This document shows, one piece after another, positions 1-6,926 of a DNA stretch of 12,242 bases. Origin of the DNA: Chitinophagaceae bacterium UBA2791 (GTDB lineage: Bacteria; Bacteroidota; Bacteroidia; Chitinophagales; Chitinophagaceae); the NCBI GenBank assembly GCA_002352105.1, contig DEHV01000045.1:112736-124977 (forward strand). Direction: 5' to 3'. The notes under the pieces were generated by a model, which was not told where the DNA came from, searched no databases, and worked only from the letters and a program-made list of their open reading frames with translations. Numbering within the stretch: the stretch's first letter is position 1; each line of letters begins with the position of its first letter. The translations under genes and the position numbers were made by a program.

Positions 1-29
1 AACAAGTTTGACCCTGCCCTGCAAACAAA

Positions 30-53
30 AAAACCGCCTGACGGCGGCTTTTT
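30..53 (-). terminator. Intrinsic terminator of tRNA-Cys, possibly bidirectional
   Basis: A GC-rich stem (34-38 pairing with 43-47, TGAC loop) is flanked by an A-run at 27-33 and a T-run at 49-53. Read on the minus strand it follows the tRNA-Cys gene and ends in seven U residues, so it should terminate that transcript. On the plus strand it also ends in five U residues and could stop a gene lying left of the window. Confidence 0.75.
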
Positions 54-62
54 CATTTATTG

Positions 63-133
63 AGGTCCCGAGCGGATTCGAACCGCTGTGGGAGCTTTTG
101 CAGAGCTCTGCCTAGCCACTCGGCCACAGGACC
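63..133 (-). tRNA. tRNA-Cys (anticodon GCA)
   Basis: The reverse complement folds as a tRNA cloverleaf. The acceptor arm 133-127 pairs with 70-64 with one G-U pair. The D-arm region begins TGGCCGAGTGG. A five-base anticodon stem GAGCT/AGCTC encloses the loop CTGCAAA, giving anticodon GCA. The T-arm carries the usual GGTTCGAATCC. Position 63 gives a U discriminator base, which is the conserved identity element of tRNA-Cys. The CCA end is not encoded. A terminator follows immediately downstream on the same strand, so this is probably a single-gene transcript. Confidence 0.95.
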
Positions 134-147
134 TTATTTTGACTAGA

Positions 148-169
148 AAGTCTGCCTCTCAGCAGACTT
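148..169. other. Perfect 8-bp hairpin upstream of tRNA-Cys
   Basis: AAGTCTGC (148-155) and GCAGACTT (162-169) form a perfect 8-bp stem with the six-base loop CTCTCA. It lies 15 bases upstream of the tRNA gene on the minus strand and about 180 bases upstream of the nucleoside phosphorylase on the plus strand. The plus-strand flank has only TTTT after CC (172-175 region), so it is a poor intrinsic terminator. Its role is unknown. Confidence 0.4.
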
Positions 170-240
170 CCTTTTGGAACAGGCGCTAAATTAGGATATT
201 TTTGAAATATCGGATACAATCCCAGGCTGATCCTTAAAAT

Positions 241-270
241 TTTGATCCCTATTCTTTTATGTATCTTTCG
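241..270 (+). promoter_or_regulatory. Candidate Bacteroidota promoter for the nucleoside phosphorylase
   Basis: TTTG at 241-244 and TATCTTTC at 262-269 match the Bacteroidota -33 (TTTG) and -7 (TAnnTTTG, seven of eight) elements with 17 bases between them. The predicted transcript start would leave an untranslated leader of roughly 75-80 bases before the ATG at 354. This is pattern matching only; the rest of 134-353 shows nothing else I can name apart from the hairpin at 148-169. Confidence 0.35.
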
Positions 271-353
271 ATAAATCGCTTTTTTTCAAAGGATACGCGT
301 TTACAGCCGGCATTTTCACCGGATAACATAAACCTTTATTATATTATCCCTGT

Positions 354-1232
354 ATGAACCGAATTCCCGAATCAGAACTGATCCTTAACGAGAGAGGCGC
401 CATCTACCACCTCGATCTCCGGCCCGACGAGATCGCCCATACGGTTATCCTTGTAGGCGATCCCGGCCGCGTTCCACAGGTGAGCAAACATTTTGATACG
501 ATTGAACATCAATCGACCCACCGCGAATTCATTACACATACCGGATTTCTTGGAAAAAAAAGGCTTTCCGTCGTCTCTACCGGCATCGGAACCGACAATA
601 TCGATATCGTATTGAATGAACTGGACGCGCTTGCCAACATCGATTTTGAAACGCGGGCCGTCAAGTCCGGGCTTTCTTCTCTTCAGCTCCTCCGGATCGG
701 CACCTCGGGCTCCTTGCAGGCCGATATTCCCGTAGATGCTTTTGTCGCCTCTACGCATGGGCTGGGAATCGATAACCTGATGAATTTTTATCGCTATGAG
801 CCGAATGAGGAAGACAATTATCTCCTCCAGTCCTTTATCACCCAAACCCAGCTCCACAACCAGATCGGCTATCCCTATATCGCCAGCGGGGCCGCCTCCC
901 TGCTGAAACATTTTGTAGACGGCTTTCACCATGGCATAACTGTTTCCTGCCCGGGTTTCTATGGCCCGCAGGGAAGGATCCTGAGGATGAGCCTTTCCCA
1001 GCCCGACCTGGTGAACCGGTTTATTCAATTCAGCTCGGGACCGCATCGCATCAGTAATTTTGAAATGGAAACCTCCGCCCTCTACGGCATGGGCAGGGTC
1101 CTGGGCCACCGCTGCCTGTCCCTCAACGCCATTATCGCCAACCGGGTCAGCAGGCAGTTCTCCTCCGATCCGGCCAATACCATAGAACGCCTGATCTCCT
1201 CGGTGTTGGCTATCATTAATGACGCATTTTGA
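354..1232 (+). CDS. Nucleoside phosphorylase, uridine phosphorylase-like
   Basis: This 292-aa protein belongs to the PNP/UDP phosphorylase superfamily, which splits nucleosides with phosphate into a free base and ribose-1-phosphate in cytoplasmic salvage. The sequence shows the phosphate-binding GDPGRV near residues 35-40, the core GTSGSL at 116-121, and FEMETSALY at 236-244, whose Met-Glu binds the ribose as in uridine phosphorylase (E. coli Udp has MEMES). It is about 40 residues longer than E. coli Udp, in keeping with the longer uridine phosphorylase-like enzymes. Uridine is the likely substrate, but purine or other pyrimidine nucleosides cannot be excluded. The ATG at 354 is the first in frame and precedes the conserved N-terminal strand. 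It stands alone, with 160 bases before dapF. Confidence 0.88.
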   Translation: MNRIPESELILNERGAIYHLDLRPDEIAHTVILVGDPGRVPQVSKHFDTIEHQSTHREFITHTGFLGKKRLSVVSTGIGTDNIDIVLNELDALANIDFETRAVKSGLSSLQLLRIGTSGSLQADIPVDAFVASTHGLGIDNLMNFYRYEPNEEDNYLLQSFITQTQLHNQIGYPYIASGAASLLKHFVDGFHHGITVSCPGFYGPQGRILRMSLSQPDLVNRFIQFSSGPHRISNFEMETSALYGMGRVLGHRCLSLNAIIANRVSRQFSSDPANTIERLISSVLAIINDAF

Positions 1233-1300
1233 AACAACGGAATAGCTCCCCAACGAGTGTTTCTGCAACAAGCCCTGCAATCATTTTAATACGTCGCTGC

Positions 1301-1353
1301 CCGGGACATTTTAACGCGCCGCCGGGAATGTTAACCATTTTTAATGGTCCCGG
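1301..1353 (+). promoter_or_regulatory. Structured dapF leader with mutually exclusive stems
   Basis: Three pairings compete in this stretch. The arm 1301-1310 can pair with 1343-1353 (ten pairs, one bulged G at 1346). The arm 1322-1327 can pair with 1348-1353 (six pairs). The hairpin 1334-1339/1343-1348 (ACCATT, TTT loop, AATGGT) excludes the first and overlaps the second at one base. No U-run follows, so it is not an ordinary terminator. The end lies 39 bases before the dapF start. It could be a regulatory leader or chance; it does not look like a lysine riboswitch, which is far larger. Confidence 0.25.
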
Positions 1354-1392
1354 TAGAAAAGCATTGCGCCGAAGTAGTAATTTTACATCATT

Positions 1393-2175
1393 ATGCGAAT
1401 TCAATTTTATAAATACCAGGGAACGGGAAACGACTTTGTCATCCTTGACAACCGAAAAAACGAGTACAATAGCCTAACAAACAAACAGATACAGTTTCTG
1501 TGTGATCGTCATATGGGAATTGGGGCGGATGGATTGATGATGCTTAACGGGAAAGAGGGGTACGACTTTGAAATGAAATATTACAATGCCGACGGCAACG
1601 AGGGCTCCATGTGCGGCAATGGCGGCCGTTGCCTGGTTAAATTTGCCTACGACCTGGGCATTCATAAAAGCAAGTATATTTTTTCGGCTTCTGACGGAGA
1701 CCATGAGGCGGAAATCGACTTTGACGGCGCCGTAAGCCTGAAAATGAAGGATGTAAAGGAGATAAAACCTTTCCAGGACGATTTTATCCTCAACACCGGC
1801 TCGCCCCATTATATAAGGATGGTGGAAGATATCGGCAAGATCCACGTGGTAAATGAAGGGAGGGCCATCAGGAACAGCGAACCTTTCCGGGAAGAAGGGA
1901 TCAACGTAAACTTTGTGCAGCATAAAGCAGACGACGAAATAGGGGTATGCACTTACGAGCGCGGCGTGGAAGACGAAACGCTTTCCTGCGGCACCGGCGT
2001 AACGGCCGCGGCGTTGACCTGCTTCCATAACGAAAGCGGTTTCAATGATGTAGTGGTCCATACCAAGGGTGGGAAACTGAACGTGGAGTACGACCGGGAT
2101 AACGATGGAAGCTTTAAAAACATATGGTTGACGGGACCGGTAAAAAAGGTATTTGAAGGAAGCCTGGAACTGTAA
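1393..2175 (+). CDS. dapF: Diaminopimelate epimerase
   Basis: DapF interconverts LL- and meso-diaminopimelate without a cofactor, the last but one step to lysine and the source of meso-DAP for peptidoglycan. Both catalytic cysteines are present: Cys74 in the motif MCGNGGRC (73-80) and Cys199 in ETLSCGTGV (195-203). The N-terminal GTGNDFVILDN (10-20) and the GADGLM segment (44-49) are also typical, and Glu189-Arg190 lies in the expected YERGVEDET stretch. At 260 aa it is close to the usual 265-275. The ATG at 1393 gives the standard MRIQFYKYQGTGND start. The corA-like gene follows 29 bases after the stop. There is no sign of other lysine genes nearby, so it is not part of a visible lysine operon. 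Confidence 0.96.
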   Translation: MRIQFYKYQGTGNDFVILDNRKNEYNSLTNKQIQFLCDRHMGIGADGLMMLNGKEGYDFEMKYYNADGNEGSMCGNGGRCLVKFAYDLGIHKSKYIFSASDGDHEAEIDFDGAVSLKMKDVKEIKPFQDDFILNTGSPHYIRMVEDIGKIHVVNEGRAIRNSEPFREEGINVNFVQHKADDEIGVCTYERGVEDETLSCGTGVTAAALTCFHNESGFNDVVVHTKGGKLNVEYDRDNDGSFKNIWLTGPVKKVFEGSLEL

Positions 2176-2189
2176 ACCGGTCTTAGCGC

Positions 2190-2197
2190 TATATTTG
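2190..2197 (+). promoter_or_regulatory. Perfect -7 box just before the corA-like gene
   Basis: TATATTTG matches the Bacteroidota -7 consensus TAnnTTTG exactly and ends 7 bases before the ATG at 2205. Transcription from it would start at or very near the ATG and give an almost leaderless message. I see no good TTTG -33 element at the usual spacing, so activity is uncertain. Confidence 0.4.
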
Positions 2198-2204
2198 CGG
2201 CCGA

Positions 2205-3143
2205 ATGATACAGTACTTCAAAAATATCAACCACCAGACCGTTGCGATCAATAAGCCCGAAAACGGGGCATGGGTAAACATCATACCGCCGCTTAAACAG
2301 GAAGAATTCCATGAGTTGTCGCAAAGCCTGGATATTCCGCTGGACTTCCTGACCGACTCGCTGGATATCGACGAACGGAGCCGCTTTGAGGAGGAAGACA
2401 ATGTAAAGCTGGTGGTGATCAAAACGCCTACTGAAAACAATTCGTTTAATGAGAGCGACGCCTTTTATATCACCATCCCTATCTGTATCATCCTTACTCA
2501 TAACCAGATCGTCACCGTAAACTCCTTCGATAACGGCGCCATCAAAAAATTCCTGGATACCTTTCAAAACCGCCATCCCGATAAAAAAAATATGATGGCG
2601 CTAAAAATATTTGAAAAGATCATCCAGAACTATATGAGCTTTCTCAAGGAGATCAATGTGCGCAGGAACGTGCTTGAACAAAAGCTGTACGCCGCCAACA
2701 GGAACGAAGAACTGTTGCAATTGATGCGTATCCAGAAAAGCCTGGTCTATTTTGTTACCGCGCTTCGTTCCAACGAAATGCTGCTGATGAAAATAGAAAG
2801 GACAAACTTCCTGGGATTGAATGAAGAGGAAAAAGAGATCCTGAACGACCTGATCGTCGACAATTCCCAGGCCCTGGAAATGGCGAATATATATACCAAT
2901 ATCCTCAGCAGCACGCTCGACGCTTTTGCCAGCATCATCGCCAATAACCAGAACCAGGTGTTAAAAAGACTGTCCGTTATCACCATCGTGCTTACTTTCC
3001 CCGTGTTGGTCGCCAGCATCTACGGGATGAACGTGCCCATCCCCTACGCCAACTCTCCCTTCGCTTTTTATATTCCCGTATTCCTTTCGCTGGTCATCTC
3101 GCTGATCGTAGGATGGTTCTTCCTGAAAAAGAAAATATTCTAA
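2205..3143 (+). CDS. corA: CorA-family magnesium transporter
   Basis: This is a 312-aa 2-TM-GxN protein that forms pentameric inner-membrane channels for Mg2+ (also Co2+/Ni2+, or Zn2+ in ZntB relatives). The N-terminal two thirds is the soluble alpha/beta funnel domain, followed by long helices (about 125-250). The first membrane helix is about 254-273 and ends in the signature YGMNVPIP (273-280). The second is about 286-306 and is followed by a basic KKK tail, as usual in this family. Length and layout match typical CorA. The ATG at 2205 is the first in frame after the dapF stop and is preceded by a perfect -7 box. Cation specificity cannot be read from the sequence. Confidence 0.92.
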   Translation: MIQYFKNINHQTVAINKPENGAWVNIIPPLKQEEFHELSQSLDIPLDFLTDSLDIDERSRFEEEDNVKLVVIKTPTENNSFNESDAFYITIPICIILTHNQIVTVNSFDNGAIKKFLDTFQNRHPDKKNMMALKIFEKIIQNYMSFLKEINVRRNVLEQKLYAANRNEELLQLMRIQKSLVYFVTALRSNEMLLMKIERTNFLGLNEEEKEILNDLIVDNSQALEMANIYTNILSSTLDAFASIIANNQNQVLKRLSVITIVLTFPVLVASIYGMNVPIPYANSPFAFYIPVFLSLVISLIVGWFFLKKKIF

Positions 3144-3148
3144 GATCC

Positions 3149-3156
3149 TATCTTTG
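3149..3156 (+). promoter_or_regulatory. Perfect -7 box upstream of the Nudix gene
   Basis: TATCTTTG matches TAnnTTTG exactly and lies just after the corA stop. It would give the Nudix gene its own transcript with a leader of about 45-50 bases. No clear TTTG -33 element stands at 17-19 bases upstream. Confidence 0.4.
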
Positions 3157-3211
3157 GTGTTATCTTATTAAAACTATTTTCAGCGGAAACGGAATTAAAC
3201 GACAAATCATC

Positions 3212-3670
3212 ATGTTTAACGTCAGGGTTTATGGCATTCTGATCAATGAATACAAACAGGCGCTCGTAAGCGATGAGTACATCAGGGGGAATTACTACAC
3301 AAAATTCCCCGGGGGCGGATTGGAATTCGGCGAGGGTACCCGCGACTGCCTCCGAAGGGAATTCAAGGAAGAGCTTGACCTGGAAATAGAGGTTGGCGAT
3401 CATATTTATACCACGGATTTTTTTCAGATGAGCGCCTTTAACCCCGCGCACCAGATCATCTCTATTTATTATTTCGCGAAAGCCCTGGAACCTATCCGCC
3501 GCCCTATGCGCGCCGGCCCCTTTGCCTTCGACGAAAAGGAGCTGAACGTTTACGAGCAAACAGGCGAAACCGAAACCTTTCGTCTCGTGGAATGGAAGGA
3601 TTTCTCCCCCGATACCGTGACGCTGCCGATAGACAAGGTGGTGGCCGCCCTGCTTAAACAAAAATATTAA
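3212..3670 (+). CDS. Nudix hydrolase
   Basis: A 152-aa single-domain Nudix protein, a family that hydrolyses nucleoside diphosphates linked to another moiety with Mg2+. The Nudix box GX5EX7REUXEEXGU is seen at residues 35-57: Gly35, Glu41, Arg49-Glu50 and the metal-binding Glu53-Glu54 are all present, but the last Gly of the box is Asp56. The frame is open further left, into the corA gene (from 3113), but the ATG at 3212 is chosen because the protein then begins MFNVRVYGIL, the first strand of the fold. A perfect -7 box sits about 55 bases upstream. The substrate is unknown; the sequence does not show the extra motifs of MutT, ADP-ribose pyrophosphatase or NudC. Confidence 0.88.
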   Translation: MFNVRVYGILINEYKQALVSDEYIRGNYYTKFPGGGLEFGEGTRDCLRREFKEELDLEIEVGDHIYTTDFFQMSAFNPAHQIISIYYFAKALEPIRRPMRAGPFAFDEKELNVYEQTGETETFRLVEWKDFSPDTVTLPIDKVVAALLKQKY

Positions 3671-3803
3671 CGGCTTGCCGTTACCGCGGCCGGATCGCCC
3701 CGATGGCCCGTCCAAAGTAATCTCAGCGCAATAAAGCCGCGTCAAGTCCTATGTTTTTAGCGGCATAATCATTAACTTAGCGCCACAAAATAAAATCGAC
3801 GCT
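3671..3803 (+). promoter_or_regulatory. Gap between Nudix gene and ahcY with candidate -7 box
   Basis: The left half holds two small hairpins: 3669-3673/3678-3682 overlapping the Nudix stop codon, and an imperfect one at 3688-3708. Neither has a U-run, so they are weak terminators at best. TAACTTAG at 3773-3780 is seven of eight to the Bacteroidota -7 consensus and would start an ahcY transcript about 15-20 bases before the ATG. I looked for an SAH or SAM riboswitch core and did not see one. Confidence 0.3.
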
Positions 3804-5132
3804 ATGTCTACTAAAACAAAAACAAACATCGACTTTAAACTGCCTTATAAGGTTGCCGATATTAACCTCGCCGCCTGGGGACGTAAAGAGATCCGTCTTG
3901 CAGAAGCGGAAATGCCAGGACTGATGTCTTTAAGAGCCGAATACGGCCCTTCTCAACCGCTGAAAGGCGCGAGAATTGCGGGTTGCCTGCACATGACCAT
4001 TCAAACGGCCGTGCTGATCGAAACCCTCACCGCGCTGGGCGCAGAAGTAAAATGGAGCTCCTGTAATATATTCTCCACACAGGACCATGCCGCCGCCGCC
4101 ATTGCCGCCGCAGGCATCGGGGTATTTGCCTGGAAGGGGCAGACCAATGAGGAAGCTGAATGGTGCATAGAACAAACGCTGTTCTTCGGAAGCGCCGACC
4201 GCCCCCTGAATATGATCCTGGACGACGGAGGAGATCTTACCAATATCGTTTTCGATAAATATCCCGAACTCGTGCAGCATGTGCGCGGGCTGAGCGAAGA
4301 AACCACCACTGGCGTGCACCGCCTCTACGAAAGAATGGCAAACGGGACCCTCCCTATTCCGGCCATCAATGTAAACGACTCGGTTACCAAATCGAAATTC
4401 GACAATAAATACGGCTGCAAGGAAAGTCTGGTAGACGCTATCCGCCGCGCTACCGATGTGATGCTTGCCGGCAAAGTAGCCGTGGTTGGCGGGTATGGCG
4501 ATGTAGGCAAGGGATCTGCAGCCTCCCTGCAGGGCGCGGGATGCCGCGTGATCGTAACAGAAATAGATCCTATCTGCGCCTTACAGGCTGCAATGGACGG
4601 TTTTGAAGTGAAGAAAATGATCGATGCCGTTAAGGAAGCCGATATTGTCGTTACCGCTTCGGGATGCCGCGATCTGATCACGGAAAAGCATTTCCGGTCG
4701 ATGAAAGACAAGGCAATCGTGTGTAATATAGGCCATTTCGATATAGAGATAGATATCGCCTGGCTTAATAACAACTACGGACATACGAAAGATACCATCA
4801 AGCCGCAGGTAGACGTGTACAATATCGAAGGCAAAGACGTGATCATCCTTGCAGAAGGGCGATTGGTCAACCTGGGATGCGCTACCGGCCACCCCAGCTT
4901 TGTGATGAGCAACTCCTTCACCAATCAGACGCTGGCGCAAATAGAGCTCTGGACAAACGCCAAAAGCTACGAAAACAAGGTATACGTATTGCCCAAACGC
5001 CTGGATGAGAAAGTGGCTCGCCTGCACCTGGCCAAGATCAATGTGGAACTGGACGAACTGACTACCGAACAGGCGCAGTACCTGGGCATACCCCAGGAAG
5101 GCCCTTACAAAAGCGATCTATACAGGTATTAA
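3804..5132 (+). CDS. ahcY: Adenosylhomocysteinase (S-adenosyl-L-homocysteine hydrolase)
   Basis: AhcY reversibly splits S-adenosylhomocysteine, the by-product of SAM-dependent methylation, into adenosine and homocysteine using bound NAD+. It acts as a cytoplasmic tetramer that keeps the methyl cycle running. The 442-aa protein has the substrate-domain block CLHMTIQTAVLIETL (61-75), the NAD-binding Rossmann motif GGYGDVGKG (229-237), the NIGHFDIEID segment, and the C-terminal GPYKSDLYRY with Lys436 and Tyr440 that reach into the NAD site of the neighbouring subunit. It lacks the long internal insertion of some bacterial forms. The ATG at 3804 is the first in frame after the preceding gap. A strong terminator follows 37 bases after the stop. 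Confidence 0.97.
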   Translation: MSTKTKTNIDFKLPYKVADINLAAWGRKEIRLAEAEMPGLMSLRAEYGPSQPLKGARIAGCLHMTIQTAVLIETLTALGAEVKWSSCNIFSTQDHAAAAIAAAGIGVFAWKGQTNEEAEWCIEQTLFFGSADRPLNMILDDGGDLTNIVFDKYPELVQHVRGLSEETTTGVHRLYERMANGTLPIPAINVNDSVTKSKFDNKYGCKESLVDAIRRATDVMLAGKVAVVGGYGDVGKGSAASLQGAGCRVIVTEIDPICALQAAMDGFEVKKMIDAVKEADIVVTASGCRDLITEKHFRSMKDKAIVCNIGHFDIEIDIAWLNNNYGHTKDTIKPQVDVYNIEGKDVIILAEGRLVNLGCATGHPSFVMSNSFTNQTLAQIELWTNAKSYENKVYVLPKRLDEKVARLHLAKINVELDELTTEQAQYLGIPQEGPYKSDLYRY

Positions 5133-5168
5133 GGAAATCAAGCCCTTTAAGCAGGGCGCATAAAACTG

Positions 5169-5205
5169 AACGCCTCCAAAACATAACTGCTTGGGGGCGT
5201 TTTTT
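5169..5205 (+). terminator. Intrinsic terminator of ahcY
   Basis: A ten-pair stem (5170-5179 with 5191-5200, one T-G pair) encloses an 11-base loop and runs into T residues at 5200-5205. It lies 37 bases after the ahcY stop and separates it cleanly from the chaperone genes. Confidence 0.88.
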
Positions 5206-5269
5206 ATGGATAAGATAGCTGTTAACCGATCGACAACGATCAGCGCTGTTCAGCCGTCTATTTTATTTT

Positions 5270-5277
5270 TACCTTTG
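5270..5277 (+). promoter_or_regulatory. Perfect -7 box before the J-domain gene
   Basis: TACCTTTG matches the TAnnTTTG consensus exactly, 18 bases before the ATG at 5296, and comes after the ahcY terminator, where a new promoter is needed. A leader of about 10-15 bases is expected. The -33 region has only TGTT (5247-5250), a weak match at the right distance. Confidence 0.5.
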
Positions 5278-5295
5278 ACTACGTAAATCAAGCTT

Positions 5296-6195
5296 ATGGA
5301 ATTTATAGATTATTATAAGATACTGGAGCTGGATAAAAACGCAACCCAGGAGGATATAAAAAAAGCGTATCGCAGGTTAGCCAGAAAACACCATCCCGAC
5401 CTTAACCCTAACGACAAGGAAGCGCATAAAAAATTCCAGGAGATCAATGAAGCAAACGAAGTGTTGAGCGATCCGGAGAAACGTAAAAAATACGACCAGT
5501 ACGGAAAGGATTGGCAACACGCAGAGCATTTTGAAAAAGCAGGCAGAGGAACTCATGCCGGAAACGAAGCAGGCAATTACGGCGGCTTCGGCGGAGGAAG
5601 GCATAGCGCTGAAGATGAGTTCGGCGGACAGTTCTCGGATTTCTTTGAATCCCTTTTTGGTCATTCCGGCGCGAGATCCCAGGCAAAATTCAGGGGGCAG
5701 GACTATCACGCCGAATTACGCCTGCAGTTGCAGGAAGCGTATAAAACCCATCAGCAGGTCTTTACGGTTAACGGCAAGAACATCCGCATCACTGTTCCGG
5801 CAGGAGTAGAGAACGGACAGGTGATCAAGTTGAAGGGACATGGCGGAACAGGCATCAATGGAGGGCCCGCAGGCGATCTCTACATTACTTTTATCATTGC
5901 CGACCATCCGGTGTTCAGGCGTTCGGGCAACGACCTGTACGCGACCCTGAAACTTCCGCTGTACACGGCTATCCTCGGAGGAGAAGTTGCCGTTGATACC
6001 TTCAGCGGGAAAATAAAACTCAAAGTACCGCCGGAAACGCAGAACGGAACAAAGGTCAGGTTAAAAAGCAAGGGATTCCCTGTTTATAAACAGGAGGGAC
6101 AGTTCGGAGACCTGTACATCGTATGGTCCATCGAGATCCCTACAAATCTTACGCCCAGGCAAAAAGAACTGTTTACGGAGCTGTCCAGGTTATAG
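5296..6195 (+). CDS. cbpA: Class B J-domain co-chaperone, CbpA-like
   Basis: This 299-aa Hsp40 stimulates the ATPase of DnaK and delivers unfolded clients. The J domain covers about 4-70 with the essential HPD at 33-35. A Gly/Phe-rich linker follows at about 83-125. Two beta-sandwich client-binding domains follow, the first from about 135 with ITVPAGVENGQVIKLKGHG, and the second from about 212 with the LGGEV segment. The zinc-finger repeats CxxCxGxG of true DnaJ are missing, and the protein has no cysteine at all, so it is type II like E. coli CbpA (306 aa). The identification is strengthened by the CbpM-like gene next door. The ATG at 5296 starts right at the J domain. A -7 box stands upstream. 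Confidence 0.93.
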   Translation: MEFIDYYKILELDKNATQEDIKKAYRRLARKHHPDLNPNDKEAHKKFQEINEANEVLSDPEKRKKYDQYGKDWQHAEHFEKAGRGTHAGNEAGNYGGFGGGRHSAEDEFGGQFSDFFESLFGHSGARSQAKFRGQDYHAELRLQLQEAYKTHQQVFTVNGKNIRITVPAGVENGQVIKLKGHGGTGINGGPAGDLYITFIIADHPVFRRSGNDLYATLKLPLYTAILGGEVAVDTFSGKIKLKVPPETQNGTKVRLKSKGFPVYKQEGQFGDLYIVWSIEIPTNLTPRQKELFTELSRL

Positions 6196-6313
6196 CGCTT
6201 TACGTGGAAAGGTCGCGGCAATATTCGACTTCGGCGCCCGCATTGCCTGGGATTGAAATATAACATGAATCCTTACCCTGATAAACCGCCCGTTCATTGT
6301 TAACCGTTTTATT

Positions 6314-6321
6314 TAAATTTG
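6314..6321 (+). promoter_or_regulatory. Perfect -7 box before the cbpM-like gene
   Basis: TAAATTTG matches TAnnTTTG exactly, 20 bases upstream of the ATG at 6341. The nearest TTG (6297-6299) is 14 bases away, slightly short for a -33 element. If active, the modulator could be made separately from the co-chaperone, whose stop is 145 bases upstream. Confidence 0.4.
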
Positions 6322-6340
6322 TTATTAACGGATATTTTCT

Positions 6341-6637
6341 ATGGAAAAAAAAGAAATGATACCCGCCGATGCCTTTTGCAGCAGCCGGCATGTGGATATT
6401 TCGTTCATCCAGCTATTGCAGGAAAACGGCCTGATAGAACTGATAACGATCGATGAAAAGATATATATTCTGCCGGATCAGCTGCTGGAACTGGAAAAAT
6501 TCTCCCGCCTGCACTACGACCTGGACATAAACCTGGCGGGGATAGAAGCGATCAACCACCTGCTAAACCGCGTACAGGATATGCAGCAAAGCATTACGGA
6601 GCTCAGGAACCGGCTCCGCTTTTATGAATCAGCCTGA
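6341..6637 (+). CDS. cbpM: CbpM-like chaperone modulator
   Basis: CbpM binds the J domain of CbpA and blocks its work with DnaK. The 98-aa protein has the same size as E. coli CbpM (about 101 aa) and the same build. A MerR-like winged-helix N-terminus carries VDISFIQLLQENGLIE (about 19-34), followed by a short beta hairpin KIYILPDQL (about 40-48) and a helix with LHYDLDINLAGIEAI (57-71). A C-terminal coiled-coil helix, LLNRVQDMQQSITELRNRL (74-92), completes it. Its place directly after a CbpA-like gene on the same strand fits the known pair. Despite the HTH-like fold, the family acts on protein, not DNA. The start at 6341 is the only sensible one. Confidence 0.85.
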   Translation: MEKKEMIPADAFCSSRHVDISFIQLLQENGLIELITIDEKIYILPDQLLELEKFSRLHYDLDINLAGIEAINHLLNRVQDMQQSITELRNRLRFYESA

Positions 6638-6926
6638 CCAATAATGACCCGGCCGGTTTAGCCGCCGGCAGATCGCAGGGCTTTCCTCATAAGCCCCAGC
6701 TCCTTTTCAATGAGCCAAGGTTATTGCCGGCATCTAATATTTACTTTAATATGAACGCCTTAACAATTTGTAGCATATTAATTGCATATGAATTATAGCA
6801 GAAATGCTAATATTGCGAAGATGATGCCGACTGAGTCCAATGCCGCTCAGCGTAGAGGCGGTATTTCAATATAATTATGATCCGGTTTCCCTGGAAACAA
6901 AGTAGATTAGCGAAATCAATTATCTT
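6638..6926. other. 289-base gap with a tandem 11-bp repeat
   Basis: This gap holds a GC-rich hairpin near 6651-6670 without a U-run. A tandem repeat follows: GCATATTAATT (6773-6783) then GCATATGAATT (6784-6794), ten of eleven identical. A small hairpin with a GAAA loop (6796-6800/6805-6809) comes next. TAGATTAG at 6903-6910 is seven of eight to the -7 consensus and is the best candidate promoter for the small gene at 6927. No credible gene is seen; a 28-codon frame at 6788-6874 has no supporting signal. Confidence 0.4.

Noticed and set aside
1..63. The first 60 bases form an open frame to a TGA at 61-63 and might be the end of a gene.
   Set aside because: The frame runs through the terminator stem, and the encoded residues look like translated terminator sequence.
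372..1280. A 302-codon open frame on the minus strand opposite the nucleoside phosphorylase.
   Set aside because: It is an antisense shadow of a gene with clear family motifs; the translated product has no recognisable domain and an odd composition.
1474..2576. Two minus-strand open frames (195 and 207 codons) opposite dapF and corA.
   Set aside because: Both lie wholly or mostly against genes with catalytic motifs on the plus strand and show no protein family features.
3113..3211. N-terminal extension of the Nudix frame into corA.
   Set aside because: The extra residues overlap the end of the transporter and do not resemble a Nudix N-terminus; the ATG at 3212 starts at the first strand of the fold.
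3671..3803. A SAH or SAM riboswitch before ahcY.
   Set aside because: Only small hairpins are present and no conserved riboswitch core was seen; the candidate -7 box near the ATG leaves room for only a short leader.
6788..6874. A 28-codon open frame starting in the tandem repeat.
   Set aside because: No ribosome binding site or promoter is well placed, and the peptide has no membrane segment or familiar pattern.
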